Shown here piece after piece: positions 27,037 to 37,157 of a DNA stretch of 64,000 nt (within the stretch, counting starts at the first letter, position 1; each line of letters begins with the position of its first letter). The stretch lies in assembly GCF_000959445.1 (NCBI RefSeq), contig NZ_CP009631.1:1364001-1428000 (forward strand), in the 5' to 3' direction. The stretch is from Burkholderia vietnamiensis LMG 10929 (lineage in GTDB: Bacteria > Pseudomonadota > Gammaproteobacteria > Burkholderiales > Burkholderiaceae). The notes beneath the pieces are model-generated. The model worked only from the letters and a program-made list of their open reading frames with translations. It did not search any database and was not told the DNA's origin. Position numbers and translations under genes: made by a program.

Positions 27037-28578
27037 TCAATGCGCGCCCGCGTAGATCCATTCGAGCAGCGTATCGTGCGCGGCGCGCGCGGCTTCCGCG
27101 TGCTCGTCGTTGATGAAGCTCACGACGACGTAGCTCTGTCCGTCGGCGCCCGCGACGTAGCCGGCAATCGCGCGCACGTCGCGCAGCGTGCCGGTCTTGA
27201 TGTGGGCATTGCCGAGCACGCCCGCGTTGGTGAGCCGGTTCTTCATCGTGCCGTCGATGCCGGCGATCGGCAGCGAATCGACGAACGTCTGCGCGACCGG
27301 GCTCGCGTTCGCGGCCTGCAGCAGCGCGGCGAGCGACAGCGCGCTCACGTGCTCGTCGCGCGACAGCCCCGAGCCGTTCTCCAGTTCCAGCTCGGGCATC
27401 GCGATTCCGCTCCTCTGCAGGAACGCGTGAATCGCACGGCTCGACTGCTCGGGCGTCGCGGGCGGCTTGCCGGCCACCGCGCCGATCGTGAGGAACAGGT
27501 TGCGCGCCATCACGTTGTTGCTGAACTTGTTGATGTCGTACACGATGCTGCCGAGCACGGGGCTGTGGTGCACGGCGAGCGGCCGCGCGGTGTTCGGCAC
27601 CTTGCCTTCGTCGACCGGGCCCGCGATCGTGCCGCCGTCCTGCTGCCACAGCGCGAGGAAGCCGCGCGCGAAGAACGCCGTGTGGTCGAGGATCGCGAGA
27701 TTGGTCGTGTGCGCGCCGCAGCGCAGCGGATAGTCGCCGGAGAACGACGCGGTCATGATCCCGCCCGCCGTGCCCGCGCCCGACAGCGTCGGGCGTGCGG
27801 CCGCGGCCGCCGCGCCGCACGATCCGCCGCCCTCGACGAGCTGGTTGTCGATCGACAGGTTCGCGAGCGGCGGCAGCACGTCGACGGCCACCTTGCCGTC
27901 GTCGCCCGGCGTGACCGTGAACGACACGGCCTTGAACGCGTACAGCAGCGGATCGGGGCCGACGTTGTACGGCGCGCTCACGTCGTCGTCGAACGACGGC
28001 AGGTCGCGCGTCGACGCCGCGAAATAGCTCTTGTCGAGCACGAGGCGGCCGGCCACGCGCCGCACGCCGGCCTTGCGGATCTTGTCGACGAGGTCGATCA
28101 GCTCTTCGGGCACGAGCTTCGGGTCGCCGGTGCCCTTGATGTACAGGTTGCCCTGCAGCGTGCCGTCCGGGTCGATCGGCCCGTCCGCGTACGCGGTGGT
28201 GCGCCAGCGGTAGTCGGGGCCGAGGATCGACAGGCCGGAGAACGTCGTGACCAGCTTCATCGTCGACGCCGGCAGCATCGGCCGGCTGCCGTTCCACGCG
28301 ATCAGCGGCTCGGGGTCGCCGACGCGCTCGACGACGACGCTGATCGCGGATGCCGGCACGTTCGCGCGCTGCAGCGCGACCAGCACGGACGCCGGCAGGC
28401 CGGCCGCGCGCGCGGCGGGCGACACGACGACGGTCTTGCGTGCGTCCTTGTGGAGTTTCTTGCGGGCATGCGCGGGCGGCGCGAACGCAAGCGCGGTGCA
28501 GGCGGCGACGACGGCGGCCGTGCGCGCACACAGACGGGTGCGGCTGACGAACCGGGCGGACAGAGCGGAAATCGGCAT
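27037..28578 (-). CDS. dacB: D-alanyl-D-alanine carboxypeptidase/endopeptidase (PBP4)
   Basis: This 513-residue class C penicillin-binding protein starts at the ATG at 28578, giving a Sec signal peptide ending in APPAHA. The active-site triad motifs are SxxK in PASTMKLVT, SxN in KFSNNVMAR, and KTG in AHIKTGTLRD. The large insertion between SxxK and SxN is typical of DacB/PBP4, which trims pentapeptides and cleaves cross-links in the periplasm. The longer upstream frame would overlap the divergent regulator promoter and is rejected. Confidence 0.93.
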   Translation of the reverse strand: MPISALSARFVSRTRLCARTAAVVAACTALAFAPPAHARKKLHKDARKTVVVSPAARAAGLPASVLVALQRANVPASAISVVVERVGDPEPLIAWNGSRPMLPASTMKLVTTFSGLSILGPDYRWRTTAYADGPIDPDGTLQGNLYIKGTGDPKLVPEELIDLVDKIRKAGVRRVAGRLVLDKSYFAASTRDLPSFDDDVSAPYNVGPDPLLYAFKAVSFTVTPGDDGKVAVDVLPPLANLSIDNQLVEGGGSCGAAAAAARPTLSGAGTAGGIMTASFSGDYPLRCGAHTTNLAILDHTAFFARGFLALWQQDGGTIAGPVDEGKVPNTARPLAVHHSPVLGSIVYDINKFSNNVMARNLFLTIGAVAGKPPATPEQSSRAIHAFLQRSGIAMPELELENGSGLSRDEHVSALSLAALLQAANASPVAQTFVDSLPIAGIDGTMKNRLTNAGVLGNAHIKTGTLRDVRAIAGYVAGADGQSYVVVSFINDEHAEAARAAHDTLLEWIYAGAH

Positions 28579-28761
28579 GGGCGAATACGGGAAAGACACG
28601 AGGCTTCGAGCGGGGGCGCGCGGCGCCGGAGCGCACATTGTAGAGACAAGTGCGCATGCGCCACACGCGTGTCGCCTTACTGTTGCATTGCAGACGGCGC
28701 AAGCGAGCCGCGGCGCTACAATGGTCGCCATGTTTCACTCGTCCCATGGGTTCCGGTTCCG

Positions 28762-29424
28762 ATGCGCATTCTGCTTGTTGAAGACGACCGCATGATCGCC
28801 GACGGCGTGCGCAAGGCGCTGCGCGCCGATGGCTTCGCGGTCGACTGGGTGCAGGACGGCGACGCGGCGCTCACGGCGCTCGGCGGCGAGACGTACGACC
28901 TGCTGCTGCTCGACCTGGGCCTGCCCAAGCGCGACGGCATCGACGTGCTGCGCACGCTGCGCGCGCGCGGCCTGGCGCTGCCGGTGCTGATCGTCACCGC
29001 GCGCGATGCGGTCGCCGATCGCGTGAAGGGCCTCGACGCGGGCGCCGACGACTACCTCGTCAAGCCGTTCGATCTCGACGAACTCGGCGCGCGCATGCGC
29101 GCGCTGATCCGCCGCCAGGCCGGCCGCAGCGAATCGCTGATTCGCCATGGCCCGCTCACGCTCGATCCGGCGTCTCACCAGGTGACGCTCGACGGCGCGC
29201 CCGTCGCGCTGTCCGCGCGGGAATTCGCGCTGCTCGAGGCGCTGCTCGTGCGGCCCGGCGCGGTGCTGTCGAAAAGCCAGCTCGAGGAGAAGATGTACGG
29301 CTGGGGCGAAGAGATCGGCAGCAACACGGTCGAGGTCTACATCCATGCGTTGCGCAAGAAGCTCGGCTCGGACCTGATCCGCAACGTGCGCGGCCTCGGC
29401 TACATGGTCGTCAAGGAAAGCTGA
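28762..29424 (+). CDS. OmpR-family response regulator (QseB/PmrA/TctD type)
   Basis: This 220-residue regulator has a receiver domain (1-115) with the acidic pocket VEDD, the phospho-acceptor Asp51 in LLLLDLGLPKRDG, and the Lys of LVKPFDLDE. A winged-helix domain (about 125-218) ends SNTVEVYIHALRKKLG...VRGLGYMV. The kinase gene starts 3 bases after its stop. The subfamily is the one containing QseB, PmrA/BasR and TctD, whose known binding sites are TTAA-rich direct repeats; such repeats occur upstream of the neighbouring protease gene. Confidence 0.93.
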   Translation: MRILLVEDDRMIADGVRKALRADGFAVDWVQDGDAALTALGGETYDLLLLDLGLPKRDGIDVLRTLRARGLALPVLIVTARDAVADRVKGLDAGADDYLVKPFDLDELGARMRALIRRQAGRSESLIRHGPLTLDPASHQVTLDGAPVALSAREFALLEALLVRPGAVLSKSQLEEKMYGWGEEIGSNTVEVYIHALRKKLGSDLIRNVRGLGYMVVKES

Positions 29425-29427
29425 CGC

Positions 29428-30768
<1,341 letters not shown>

Positions 30769-30787
30769 CCGTTCTCGCGCGGGGCTG

Positions 30788-30825
30788 CTTAAGCCCCGCT
30801 TAAGGGCGATTAAGCCTCCTTTAAG
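30788..30825 (+). promoter_or_regulatory. four phased TTAAG repeats upstream of the DegP-like gene
   Basis: TTAAG occurs at 30789-30793, 30800-30804, 30810-30814 and 30821-30825, spaced 11, 10 and 11 bases, i.e. on one face of the helix. The first pair reads CTTAAG-N5-CTTAAG (30788-30804), matching the PmrA-box layout of two hexamers separated by five bases. It ends 43 bases before the protease start. Likely bound by the response regulator encoded upstream. Confidence 0.65.
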
Positions 30826-30868
30826 TCAGGGTCGTTACGCTGCGACCTAACAACGAGGAGGTCTCACG

Positions 30869-32353
30869 ATGAACACCCGATTCCTTGCGCGTGGCGCCGT
30901 TGCGGTCGCCGTTGCTGCTGCGCTGTCCGCCGGCTACGTCGCGGGCACCCGCCATGCCGATCCGCAGATCATCACGCCCGCGCAGGCCGCCGCGCTGATG
31001 CCGGCCGAGGCCGCGGCCAAGACCGGCATTCCCGATTTCTCCGGGCTGGTCGAAACCTACGGCCCGGCGGTCGTGAACATCAGCGCGAAGCACGTGGTCA
31101 AGCAGGTGTCGCGTCGCGTGCAGCAGCCGCAGCTGCCGATGGATCCGAGCGACCCGTTCTACCAGTTCTTCAAGCACTTCTACGGCCAGGTGCCGGGCAT
31201 GGGCGGCGACGCGCAGCCGGACGACCAGCCGAGCGCGAGCCTCGGCTCCGGGTTCATCGTCAGCCCCGACGGCTACATCCTCACCAACGCGCACGTGATC
31301 GACGGCGCGAACGTCGTCACCGTCAAGCTGACCGACAAGCGCGAGTACAAGGCGAAGGTCGTCGGCTCCGACAAGCAGTCCGACGTCGCGGTGCTGAAGA
31401 TCGACGCGAGCGGCCTGCCGACCGTGAAGATCGGCGACCCGGCGCGCAGCAAGGTCGGCCAGTGGGTCGTCGCGATCGGTTCGCCGTACGGCTTCGACAA
31501 CACGGTCACGTCCGGCATCATCAGCGCGAAGTCGCGCGCGCTGCCGGACGAGAACTACACGCCGTTCATCCAGACCGACGTGCCGGTCAACCCCGGCAAC
31601 TCGGGCGGCCCGCTGTTCAACCTGCAGGGTGAAGTGATCGGTATCAACTCGATGATCTATTCGCAGACGGGCGGCTTCCAGGGCCTGTCGTTCGCGATCC
31701 CGATCAACGAGGCGATCAAGGTCAAGGACGAACTGGTGAAGACGGGCCACGTGAGCCGCGGCCGCCTCGGCGTCGCCGTGCAGGGGCTGAACCAGACGCT
31801 CGCAAGCTCGTTCGGGCTGCCGAAGCCGGACGGCGCGCTGGTCAGCTCGGTCGATCCGAGCGGCCCGGCCGCGAAGGCCGGCCTGCAACCGGGCGACGTG
31901 ATCCTCGCGGTCAACGGTTCGCCGGTGGCCGATTCGACGTCGCTGCCCGCGCAGATCGCGAGCCTGAAGCCCGGCTCGCAGGCCGACTTGCAGATCTGGC
32001 GCGACAAGTCGAAGAAGTCGATCAGCGTGACGCTCGGCGCGATGACCGATGCGAAGCTGGCGTCGAACGACGGCGGCCCCGTCGAGCAGGGGCGCCTCGG
32101 CGTCGCGGTGCGGCCGCTGACGCCGCAGGAGCGCAGCGCGACGAACCTGTCGCACGGGCTGATGGTGCAGCAGGCGGGCGGCCCCGCGGCCAGCGCGGGC
32201 ATCCAGCCGGGCGACGTGATCCTCGCGGTGAACGGCCGGCCGGTCACGAACCCCGAGCAGTTGCGCGACGCCGTCAAGGGAGCGGGCAACAGTCTTGCTC
32301 TGCTGATCCAGCGCGATAATGCACAGATCTTCGTGCCGGTCGATCTGAGCTGA
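30869..32353 (+). CDS. degP: DegP/HtrA-family periplasmic serine protease
   Basis: This 494-residue protein has an N-terminal hydrophobic signal segment (residues 8-26). The trypsin-like domain has His142 (TNAHVIDG), Asp172 (SDVAVLK) and Ser245 (NPGNSGGPLF). Two PDZ domains follow (about 285-370 and 395-490), each with a GLQPGDVILAVNG-like repeat. It is the MucD/HtrA type that degrades or refolds misfolded envelope proteins. The AACGAGGAGG sequence upstream is a strong ribosome site. It is 100 bases after the kinase gene, with its own regulatory repeats in between. Confidence 0.94.
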   Translation: MNTRFLARGAVAVAVAAALSAGYVAGTRHADPQIITPAQAAALMPAEAAAKTGIPDFSGLVETYGPAVVNISAKHVVKQVSRRVQQPQLPMDPSDPFYQFFKHFYGQVPGMGGDAQPDDQPSASLGSGFIVSPDGYILTNAHVIDGANVVTVKLTDKREYKAKVVGSDKQSDVAVLKIDASGLPTVKIGDPARSKVGQWVVAIGSPYGFDNTVTSGIISAKSRALPDENYTPFIQTDVPVNPGNSGGPLFNLQGEVIGINSMIYSQTGGFQGLSFAIPINEAIKVKDELVKTGHVSRGRLGVAVQGLNQTLASSFGLPKPDGALVSSVDPSGPAAKAGLQPGDVILAVNGSPVADSTSLPAQIASLKPGSQADLQIWRDKSKKSISVTLGAMTDAKLASNDGGPVEQGRLGVAVRPLTPQERSATNLSHGLMVQQAGGPAASAGIQPGDVILAVNGRPVTNPEQLRDAVKGAGNSLALLIQRDNAQIFVPVDLS

Positions 32354-32461
32354 CCGGCGGCGGCCGCCTCAGGCCGGCTCGACCGGTCTGGGCGGGCGTC
32401 GCCGGGTGTCCGGCGTCGTCGGCACCCGTGATGCAGTGTTCCGACCCGAAAGGAGAGAGCC

Positions 32462-32899
32462 ATGCAACATCTACGCAACGTATCCCGATTCGCGGTGGCC
32501 GTCGCGCTGGCCGCGGGCGTCGCCGTCGCGGCGCCCGGCGCCTACGCGCAGTCGGACGGTTTGCCGGAGGCGAGCCAGCAGGGCGATGTCAGCTATGTGT
32601 CGGGCGGCATCGGCAAGGATCAGTCGACGGCCTTCGAGCACAACGAATCGGCGTGGCCGCTCGCGCTGCGCTTCACCGGCAAGGGCGGCGAATATCTGGC
32701 CGACGTCCATGTGCGGATCGTCGACGCGAAGGGCGCCGAGGTGCTGAGGACCGACGCGCGCGGGCCGTACATGCTTGTGAAGCTGCCGCCGGGGCGCTAC
32801 ACCGTCCATGCGTCGTACCAGGGCAGCGACGAATCGCGCGCGGTCACGGTGGGCGCGAAGGGCGGCACGAAGGCGGCGTTCCAGTGGAGCGCGCAGTAG
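32462..32899 (+). CDS. secreted small protein with carboxypeptidase-regulatory-like domain
   Basis: This 145-residue protein has a clear Sec signal (cleavage after GAYAQ, about residue 30). The mature part contains strands ending LPPGRYTVHASYQGSDESRAVTV, the pattern of transthyretin-like/carboxypeptidase-regulatory domains. A GAGAG ribosome site lies just before the ATG. It is periplasmic, function unknown. It lies 108 bases after the protease gene and ends in a terminator, so it may be the last gene of the two-component/protease cluster. Confidence 0.75.
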   Translation: MQHLRNVSRFAVAVALAAGVAVAAPGAYAQSDGLPEASQQGDVSYVSGGIGKDQSTAFEHNESAWPLALRFTGKGGEYLADVHVRIVDAKGAEVLRTDARGPYMLVKLPPGRYTVHASYQGSDESRAVTVGAKGGTKAAFQWSAQ

Positions 32900-32951
32900 C
32901 GCGGCGGCCCCGTCGCGGGGCGCGCAATCGGACCGAGTTTCGCCGATAATG

Positions 32952-32980
32952 AAAGCCACGGCCGCGTGCCGTGGCTTTTT
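32952..32980 (+). terminator. intrinsic terminator after the small secreted protein gene
   Basis: An 11-bp perfect stem (32952-32962 with 32968-32978) with a 5-base loop is followed by T residues to 32980. Confidence 0.9.
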
Positions 32981-33028
32981 CGTTTCCTGCGCCCGGCCTC
33001 GATGCCGCGGCCGCCCGGAGGAACAACG

Positions 33029-33388
33029 ATGTCCGATGCCGCCGACCGTCGCCTCGAAATCGTGCCGAACCGCCATCGCGTGCGCGTGATTCACCGCGGC
33101 ATCACCTATGCCGATTCGCTCGGCGCGCTGACGGTGCGCGAGACCGGTGCGCCGGACACCCATTACCTGCCGCGCGGCGACGTCAACATGCATCGGCTGG
33201 TGAAGTCGAGCGTCACGACGGCCTGCCCGCTGCGCGGCCTGGCCGTGTATTTCGATCTGCAGACAGAAGACGGCGTGATCCGCAGCGCCGCATGGAGTTA
33301 CGAGGAACCAGGGGAGACGGCGTTCGCGCTCGCGCACTACGTCGCCTTCGATGTCGCACGGATCGACAGTCTCGTCGAGACGTCCTGA
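33029..33388 (+). CDS. DUF427-family protein
   Basis: This is a 119-residue protein. The ATG at 33029 follows CGGAGG. The sequence has the DUF427 pattern: RVIHRGITYADSLGALTVRETGAPDTHYLPRGDVNM, then AVYFDLQTEDGVIRSAAWSYEEP. These small beta proteins are widespread, have no firm function and are sometimes fused to adenylate-cyclase or nucleotidyl-transferase domains. No signal peptide is present. A CoxG-like gene follows after 28 bases. Confidence 0.85.
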   Translation: MSDAADRRLEIVPNRHRVRVIHRGITYADSLGALTVRETGAPDTHYLPRGDVNMHRLVKSSVTTACPLRGLAVYFDLQTEDGVIRSAAWSYEEPGETAFALAHYVAFDVARIDSLVETS

Positions 33389-33416
33389 TGCGACGTGTGG
33401 TCATCGGGGAGGCATC

Positions 33417-34109
33417 ATGGAACTGAACGACACGTTACGCGTTCCGCTCGCGCCGGCGGTCGTGCGGGACGCGCTCGAGGATCTCGCGTTGCTGCGCGCG
33501 AGCTTCGACCATTGCGAATCGTTCGCGAAGCTCGCGCACGGCGAGTTCGCGCTGACGATCACGGTGCCGCTCGGCCCGCTGCGCGCGCGCTACGACGTGC
33601 GCGCGCATTCGGCCGGCCAGCAGGACGACGCGCGGCGCGTGATCAGCTTCAAGGCGCGGGCCGATGGACTCGGCGCGCTGCGCGGGCAGGTCGAGCTCGC
33701 GCTGCTGCCGGGCGACGACGCAACCACGACGCAGATCGACTACGTGGTGTGGGCGACCGCCAGCGGGCCGCTCGCCGAGCTGCCGGGCCGGCAGATCGAG
33801 CGCGCGCTGCACCAGTGGACCGACGATTTCTTCCGCGAATTCGGTGCGGTCGTGCAGGCCAAGCATGGCCTCGTGCCGAACCGTGCGGCGTCGAGCGCGC
33901 CGCGTCGCCAGCATGTGTTCCTGCGGCCCGCGTCGCTGATGGCCGCCGCGAAGCGGCCGCTGCCGCATCTCGGCGGCGCGCTGAGCGGCCGCGCGGCCAG
34001 TGCGGTGCAACCGCGCGCATCGGGGCCGCTGCCCTTGTGGGCGTGGGCCGCGATCATCCTGTTCGTTGCGGTGCTGTTGTACGCGGCGCGCTGGATCAAC
34101 GGCGCCTGA
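33417..34109 (+). CDS. CoxG-like SRPBCC protein with C-terminal membrane anchor
   Basis: This 230-residue protein has an N-terminal SRPBCC domain (about 1-150; LRVPLAPAVVRDALEDLALLRASFDHCESF, later ISFKARADGLGALRGQVELAL) resembling CoxG, the protein that recruits CO dehydrogenase to the membrane. A Pro/Arg-rich linker leads to a single C-terminal helix LWAWAAIILFVAVLLYAARW. No CO dehydrogenase genes (coxMSL) are in the window, so the partner is unknown. The neighbouring DUF427 gene is close enough to be cotranscribed. Confidence 0.78.
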   Translation: MELNDTLRVPLAPAVVRDALEDLALLRASFDHCESFAKLAHGEFALTITVPLGPLRARYDVRAHSAGQQDDARRVISFKARADGLGALRGQVELALLPGDDATTTQIDYVVWATASGPLAELPGRQIERALHQWTDDFFREFGAVVQAKHGLVPNRAASSAPRRQHVFLRPASLMAAAKRPLPHLGGALSGRAASAVQPRASGPLPLWAWAAIILFVAVLLYAARWINGA

Positions 34110-34202
34110 GCCGTTGCGTCGCAGGGAGCGTGGGCTGCGCGCCGGCAGCCCGGCGCTCAGGCCGCGCGATGACCGCGACTTTTCCCCTCCGTCATATGCA
34201 CG

Positions 34203-34394
34203 TCCGCGCCGTTCAACGACGGCCGCTTCAAGACGGTGCTCGACGCCGCGGCGCGGCGCTACGACATCGTCATCGTCGATCCCGCGCCGATCCTCGCGCT
34301 GCACGATGCGGCGAGCATCGGCCGCCGCGGCACGACACTGCTGCTGTGGCTCGGTGTGCCGGGCTTCACCGTGCACGCAGGGCGGCTGACGATC
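34203..34394 (+). pseudogene. remnant of a Wzc-type bacterial tyrosine kinase
   Basis: A short frame without a start or complete domain reads F-N-D-G-R-F-K-T-V-L-D-A-A, then YDIVIVDPAPILALHDAASI, then GRRGTTLLLWLGVP. This matches the C-terminal kinase part of Wzc/BceF-like exopolysaccharide regulators, whose consensus has a YDlVIvDtPPil (Walker B) core followed by a D..i.gr..gttLlVv segment. Walker A, the membrane domain and the Tyr cluster are absent. It lies between the CoxG-like gene and the convergent GlxA-type regulator and runs into unrelated sequence. A decayed or truncated copy is the simplest reading. Confidence 0.6.
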
Positions 34395-34453
34395 GACGAA
34401 CCTAACCCCGGCGAAACCGTGTCCGCAGCCGCGGCGCTTTTGGGCGATCGGCC

Positions 34454-35455
34454 CTACCGCCGCCCGCCGGGCGCCGCGCCGCGAAATTCCCGCCGATAGG
34501 CCGACGGCGACGTGCCGAGCGTGCCCGCGAAATGCTGGCGCAACGACACGCTCGACCCGTAGCCGGCCGCCTGCGCGATTGCGTCGATCGATTGTCCGGT
34601 GGTTTCCAGCAGATGCTGCGCGTGGGTGAGCCGTTCGGCGTGCAGCCACGCCGTGACGGTCGTCCCCGTGGCCTGACGGAAGCGGCGCGTGAAGGTGCGC
34701 CGGCTCATCAGCACGCGCGCCGCGAGCGAATCGACGCTGTGCGCGACGTCGAGATGCGCGCGCACCCAGTCGAGCAGTTCCGCGAGCCGCGCGTCGCGCG
34801 GATGCGCGGCGACCGGTTGCGGCACGTATTGCGCCTGGCCGCCCTGGCGATGCGGCGGGATCACGAGCCGGCGCGCGATGCGGTTCGCCGCGTCGGCGCC
34901 GAAGCGTTGCCGCACGACGTGCAGGCAGCAGTCGAGCCCCGCCGCCGTGCCGGCCGACGTCATCAGGTTGCCGTCGTCGACGTACAGCACGTCGGGGTCG
35001 AGCTTCACGCGCGGAAAGCGCCGCGCAAAATCGTCGGCCCAGGCCCAGTGCGTGGTGGCCGGGCGCTCGTCGAGCAGACCCGCGGCGGCGAGCACGTACG
35101 CGCCCAGACACAGCCCGACGACCTGCGCGCCGCGCGCGGCGGCCGCGCGGACGGCGTCGACCAGCACGTCGGGCGGCGCTTCATCGGGGTCGCGCCATGC
35201 GGGCACGATGACGATGTCGGCGTCGGCGAGCGCGTCGAGACCGTGCGGCGCGGTGATCGTGAAGCCGCCGGTGGTCGCGAGCGGGCCGCGCTCGGCCGAA
35301 CACACGCGGAAATCGAATACGGGCGTCGCGGCGGCATCGCGCTCGTTGCCGAACACGACGGACGGCACCGACAGGTGAAACGGGCTGATGCCGTCGTACG
35401 CGATCACGGCGACGACGGTCGGGGCGAGGGCGGCGGGCGACGCGGCGGCGGGCAT
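34454..35455 (-). CDS. GlxA/FtrA-type AraC-family transcription regulator
   Basis: This 333-residue protein has an N-terminal DJ-1/PfpI-like domain (residues ~10-190) with the elbow GLCLGAYVLAAAG, and a C-terminal AraC HTH (about 225-325; VLMSRRTFTRRFRQATG and AIAQAAGYGSSVSLRQHF). Such GATase1-like regulators sense small amide or amine-type ligands. It is divergent from the cysteine hydrolase gene with a 152-base gap, which makes that hydrolase its probable target. Confidence 0.92.
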   Translation of the reverse strand: MPAAASPAALAPTVVAVIAYDGISPFHLSVPSVVFGNERDAAATPVFDFRVCSAERGPLATTGGFTITAPHGLDALADADIVIVPAWRDPDEAPPDVLVDAVRAAAARGAQVVGLCLGAYVLAAAGLLDERPATTHWAWADDFARRFPRVKLDPDVLYVDDGNLMTSAGTAAGLDCCLHVVRQRFGADAANRIARRLVIPPHRQGGQAQYVPQPVAAHPRDARLAELLDWVRAHLDVAHSVDSLAARVLMSRRTFTRRFRQATGTTVTAWLHAERLTHAQHLLETTGQSIDAIAQAAGYGSSVSLRQHFAGTLGTSPSAYRREFRGAAPGGRR

Positions 35456-35607
35456 GACGGGCTCCGGAATGGCGATGGCCCGATTCTATCGAAGAATGGC
35501 AAACGGGCCACTGTCCGGCCGCGCGGCGCGACCCGACAATGCCTCGCATCGCGTCGCTGGCCGCTCCGCTCCGGAGCAGCGCGGCGCGGCCGATTTTGGA
35601 GCTTCCC

Positions 35608-36273
35608 ATGTCGAACGCCACGCCGTCGTCCCCGTCGTCAGTCGTTTCCCGCCGTGCCCTCATCGTGATCGACGTGCAGAACGAATACGTGAGCGGCAAT
35701 CTGCCGATCGAGTATCCGCCGCTCGACGTGTCGCTGCCGAACATCGGCCGGGCGATCGACGCCGCGCATGCGGCCGGCGTGCCGGTGATCGTGGTCCAGC
35801 ACGTCGCGCCGGCCGGCGCGACGATCTTCGCGCCCGGCACCGACGGCGTCGCGCTTCACCCGGTCGTGGCCGAGCGTCCGTATGCGCATCTGATCGTGAA
35901 GGCGCAGGCCAGCGCGTTCGCCGCGACCGACCTCGCCGCATGGCTCGACGCGCGCGGCATCGACACGCTCGCGGTCGTCGGCTACATGACGCACAACTGC
36001 AATGCGGCGACCGTCCTGCACGCGGCGCACGCGGGGCTCGGCGTCGAGTACCTCGCCGATGCGACCGGCGCGTTGCCGTACGAGAACGAAGCGGGGGCGG
36101 CGAGCGCCGAGGAGATACACCGTGCGTACACGGTCGTGTTCCAGTCGAATTTCGCGGCGGTGATGTCGACCGACGCGTGGATCGCGGGCCTGGGCGGCGC
36201 GGCGATGCCTGCGCACGATTCGGTGGCGGCGTCGAACCGGCGGGCGCGGGCGCGGCGCGCGCAGGCGGCCTGA
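35608..36273 (+). CDS. isochorismatase-family cysteine hydrolase
   Basis: This is a 221-residue protein. The catalytic triad of the family is visible: Asp in ALIVIDVQNEY, Lys in LIVKAQASAF, and Cys in YMTHNCNAATV. The usual core spans residues 15-190. Members hydrolyse isochorismate, nicotinamide, N-carbamoyl compounds or biuret; the substrate cannot be read from this sequence. The ATG at 35608 starts MSNATPS; the longer frame upstream is Arg-rich. It is probably controlled by the divergent GlxA-type regulator. Confidence 0.88.
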   Translation: MSNATPSSPSSVVSRRALIVIDVQNEYVSGNLPIEYPPLDVSLPNIGRAIDAAHAAGVPVIVVQHVAPAGATIFAPGTDGVALHPVVAERPYAHLIVKAQASAFAATDLAAWLDARGIDTLAVVGYMTHNCNAATVLHAAHAGLGVEYLADATGALPYENEAGAASAEEIHRAYTVVFQSNFAAVMSTDAWIAGLGGAAMPAHDSVAASNRRARARRAQAA

Positions 36274-36380
36274 GCGGATGGGGTAGTTGAAAAGTCGATC
36301 GGACGGCGCGGTGCGCTCGCGATCGATTCAATCGCAGCACATGATGGGGCGATGAACCGCGCCGTCCCCGCGCCCCCCCG

Positions 36381-37022
36381 TCATCCCCCCGTCTTCAGCA
36401 TCGCCGGGCTATAACGCATCATGTCGAAGCAGCCGTCGACCAGCTGCTCCGCGTGCTGTTCGGCGTCGATCTCGTCGGGCAGCATCAGCATGTCGCGCAC
36501 GAAGCCGCTGACGAGCGTATGCAGCATCAGCGTCGCGCGCCACGTGTCGAGCCGCTCGGGCAGCAGCTTGAGCTGCACGGCGAGCGCGAGATCGGCGTCG
36601 AGCGCGTGCAGCGCCTCGCTCATGCCCGCGCGATTGCGCTGCAGCAGGGGCTCCAGGTCGGCCACGTATTCGCACTTCATGAACAGGATGCTGAACACGC
36701 GCCGCAACTGCGGATCGCGCTGCACGCCCAGCAGGCACCAGATCAGGATCTTGCGGATCTTTTCCAGCGGATCGGCGCCCGGCGCATCGGGCGGCATCCG
36801 CTTCAGCTCGTCGATCGGCAGGAACACGCGGTCGAACATCGCGTCGAACAACTCGCTCTTGTTGGCGAAATGCCAGTAGATCGCGCCGCGCGTGACGCCG
36901 GCGTGCTGGGCGATGTCCGCGAGCGACGTGTGCGACACGCCTTTCTCGAAGAATACGTGTTCGGCGGCGTCGAGAATGCGGTTGCGCGTCTCGAGTGCCT
37001 CCTCCTTGGTGCGTCTGACCAT
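36381..37022 (-). CDS. bpeR: TetR-family repressor of RND efflux (BpeR/AcrR type)
   Basis: This 213-residue repressor has an N-terminal HTH at about 10-56 (RILDAAEHVFFEKGVSHTSLADIAQHAGVTRGAIYWHFANKSELFDAMF), close to AcrR/MtrR/TtgR. The ligand-binding part contains KCEYVADLEPLLQRNRAGM, which resembles the AcrR TetR_C domain. The ATG at 37022 starts MVRRTKEEAL, the usual start in this family. It is divergent from the efflux operon, with an AcrR-like operator in the shared region. It probably represses bpeA and itself until drugs or inducers bind. Confidence 0.9.
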   Translation of the reverse strand: MVRRTKEEALETRNRILDAAEHVFFEKGVSHTSLADIAQHAGVTRGAIYWHFANKSELFDAMFDRVFLPIDELKRMPPDAPGADPLEKIRKILIWCLLGVQRDPQLRRVFSILFMKCEYVADLEPLLQRNRAGMSEALHALDADLALAVQLKLLPERLDTWRATLMLHTLVSGFVRDMLMLPDEIDAEQHAEQLVDGCFDMMRYSPAMLKTGG

Positions 37023-37157
37023 GTGCAGGCCTGAATGGATCGATCGTAGGTGTGAATATGGAGGCTGCAACCCCCCGTTGCCGCTGCGGCGGCCGCCATG
37101 CTCACAATTCGTAATGTTTCGTAAGACTCAGCATGCGTGACGAGCGTAGGGGCTTTT

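Noticed and set aside
28683..28722. Promoter for the response regulator with TTGCAT and TACAAT
   Set aside because: The TACAAT at 28717-28722 is good, but the TTGCA-type hexamers are 23-28 bases upstream, outside usual spacing.
26635..28761. N-terminal 700-codon extension of the response regulator frame
   Set aside because: It runs antisense through dacB. The regulator's true start at 28762 begins the receiver domain exactly as in the family.
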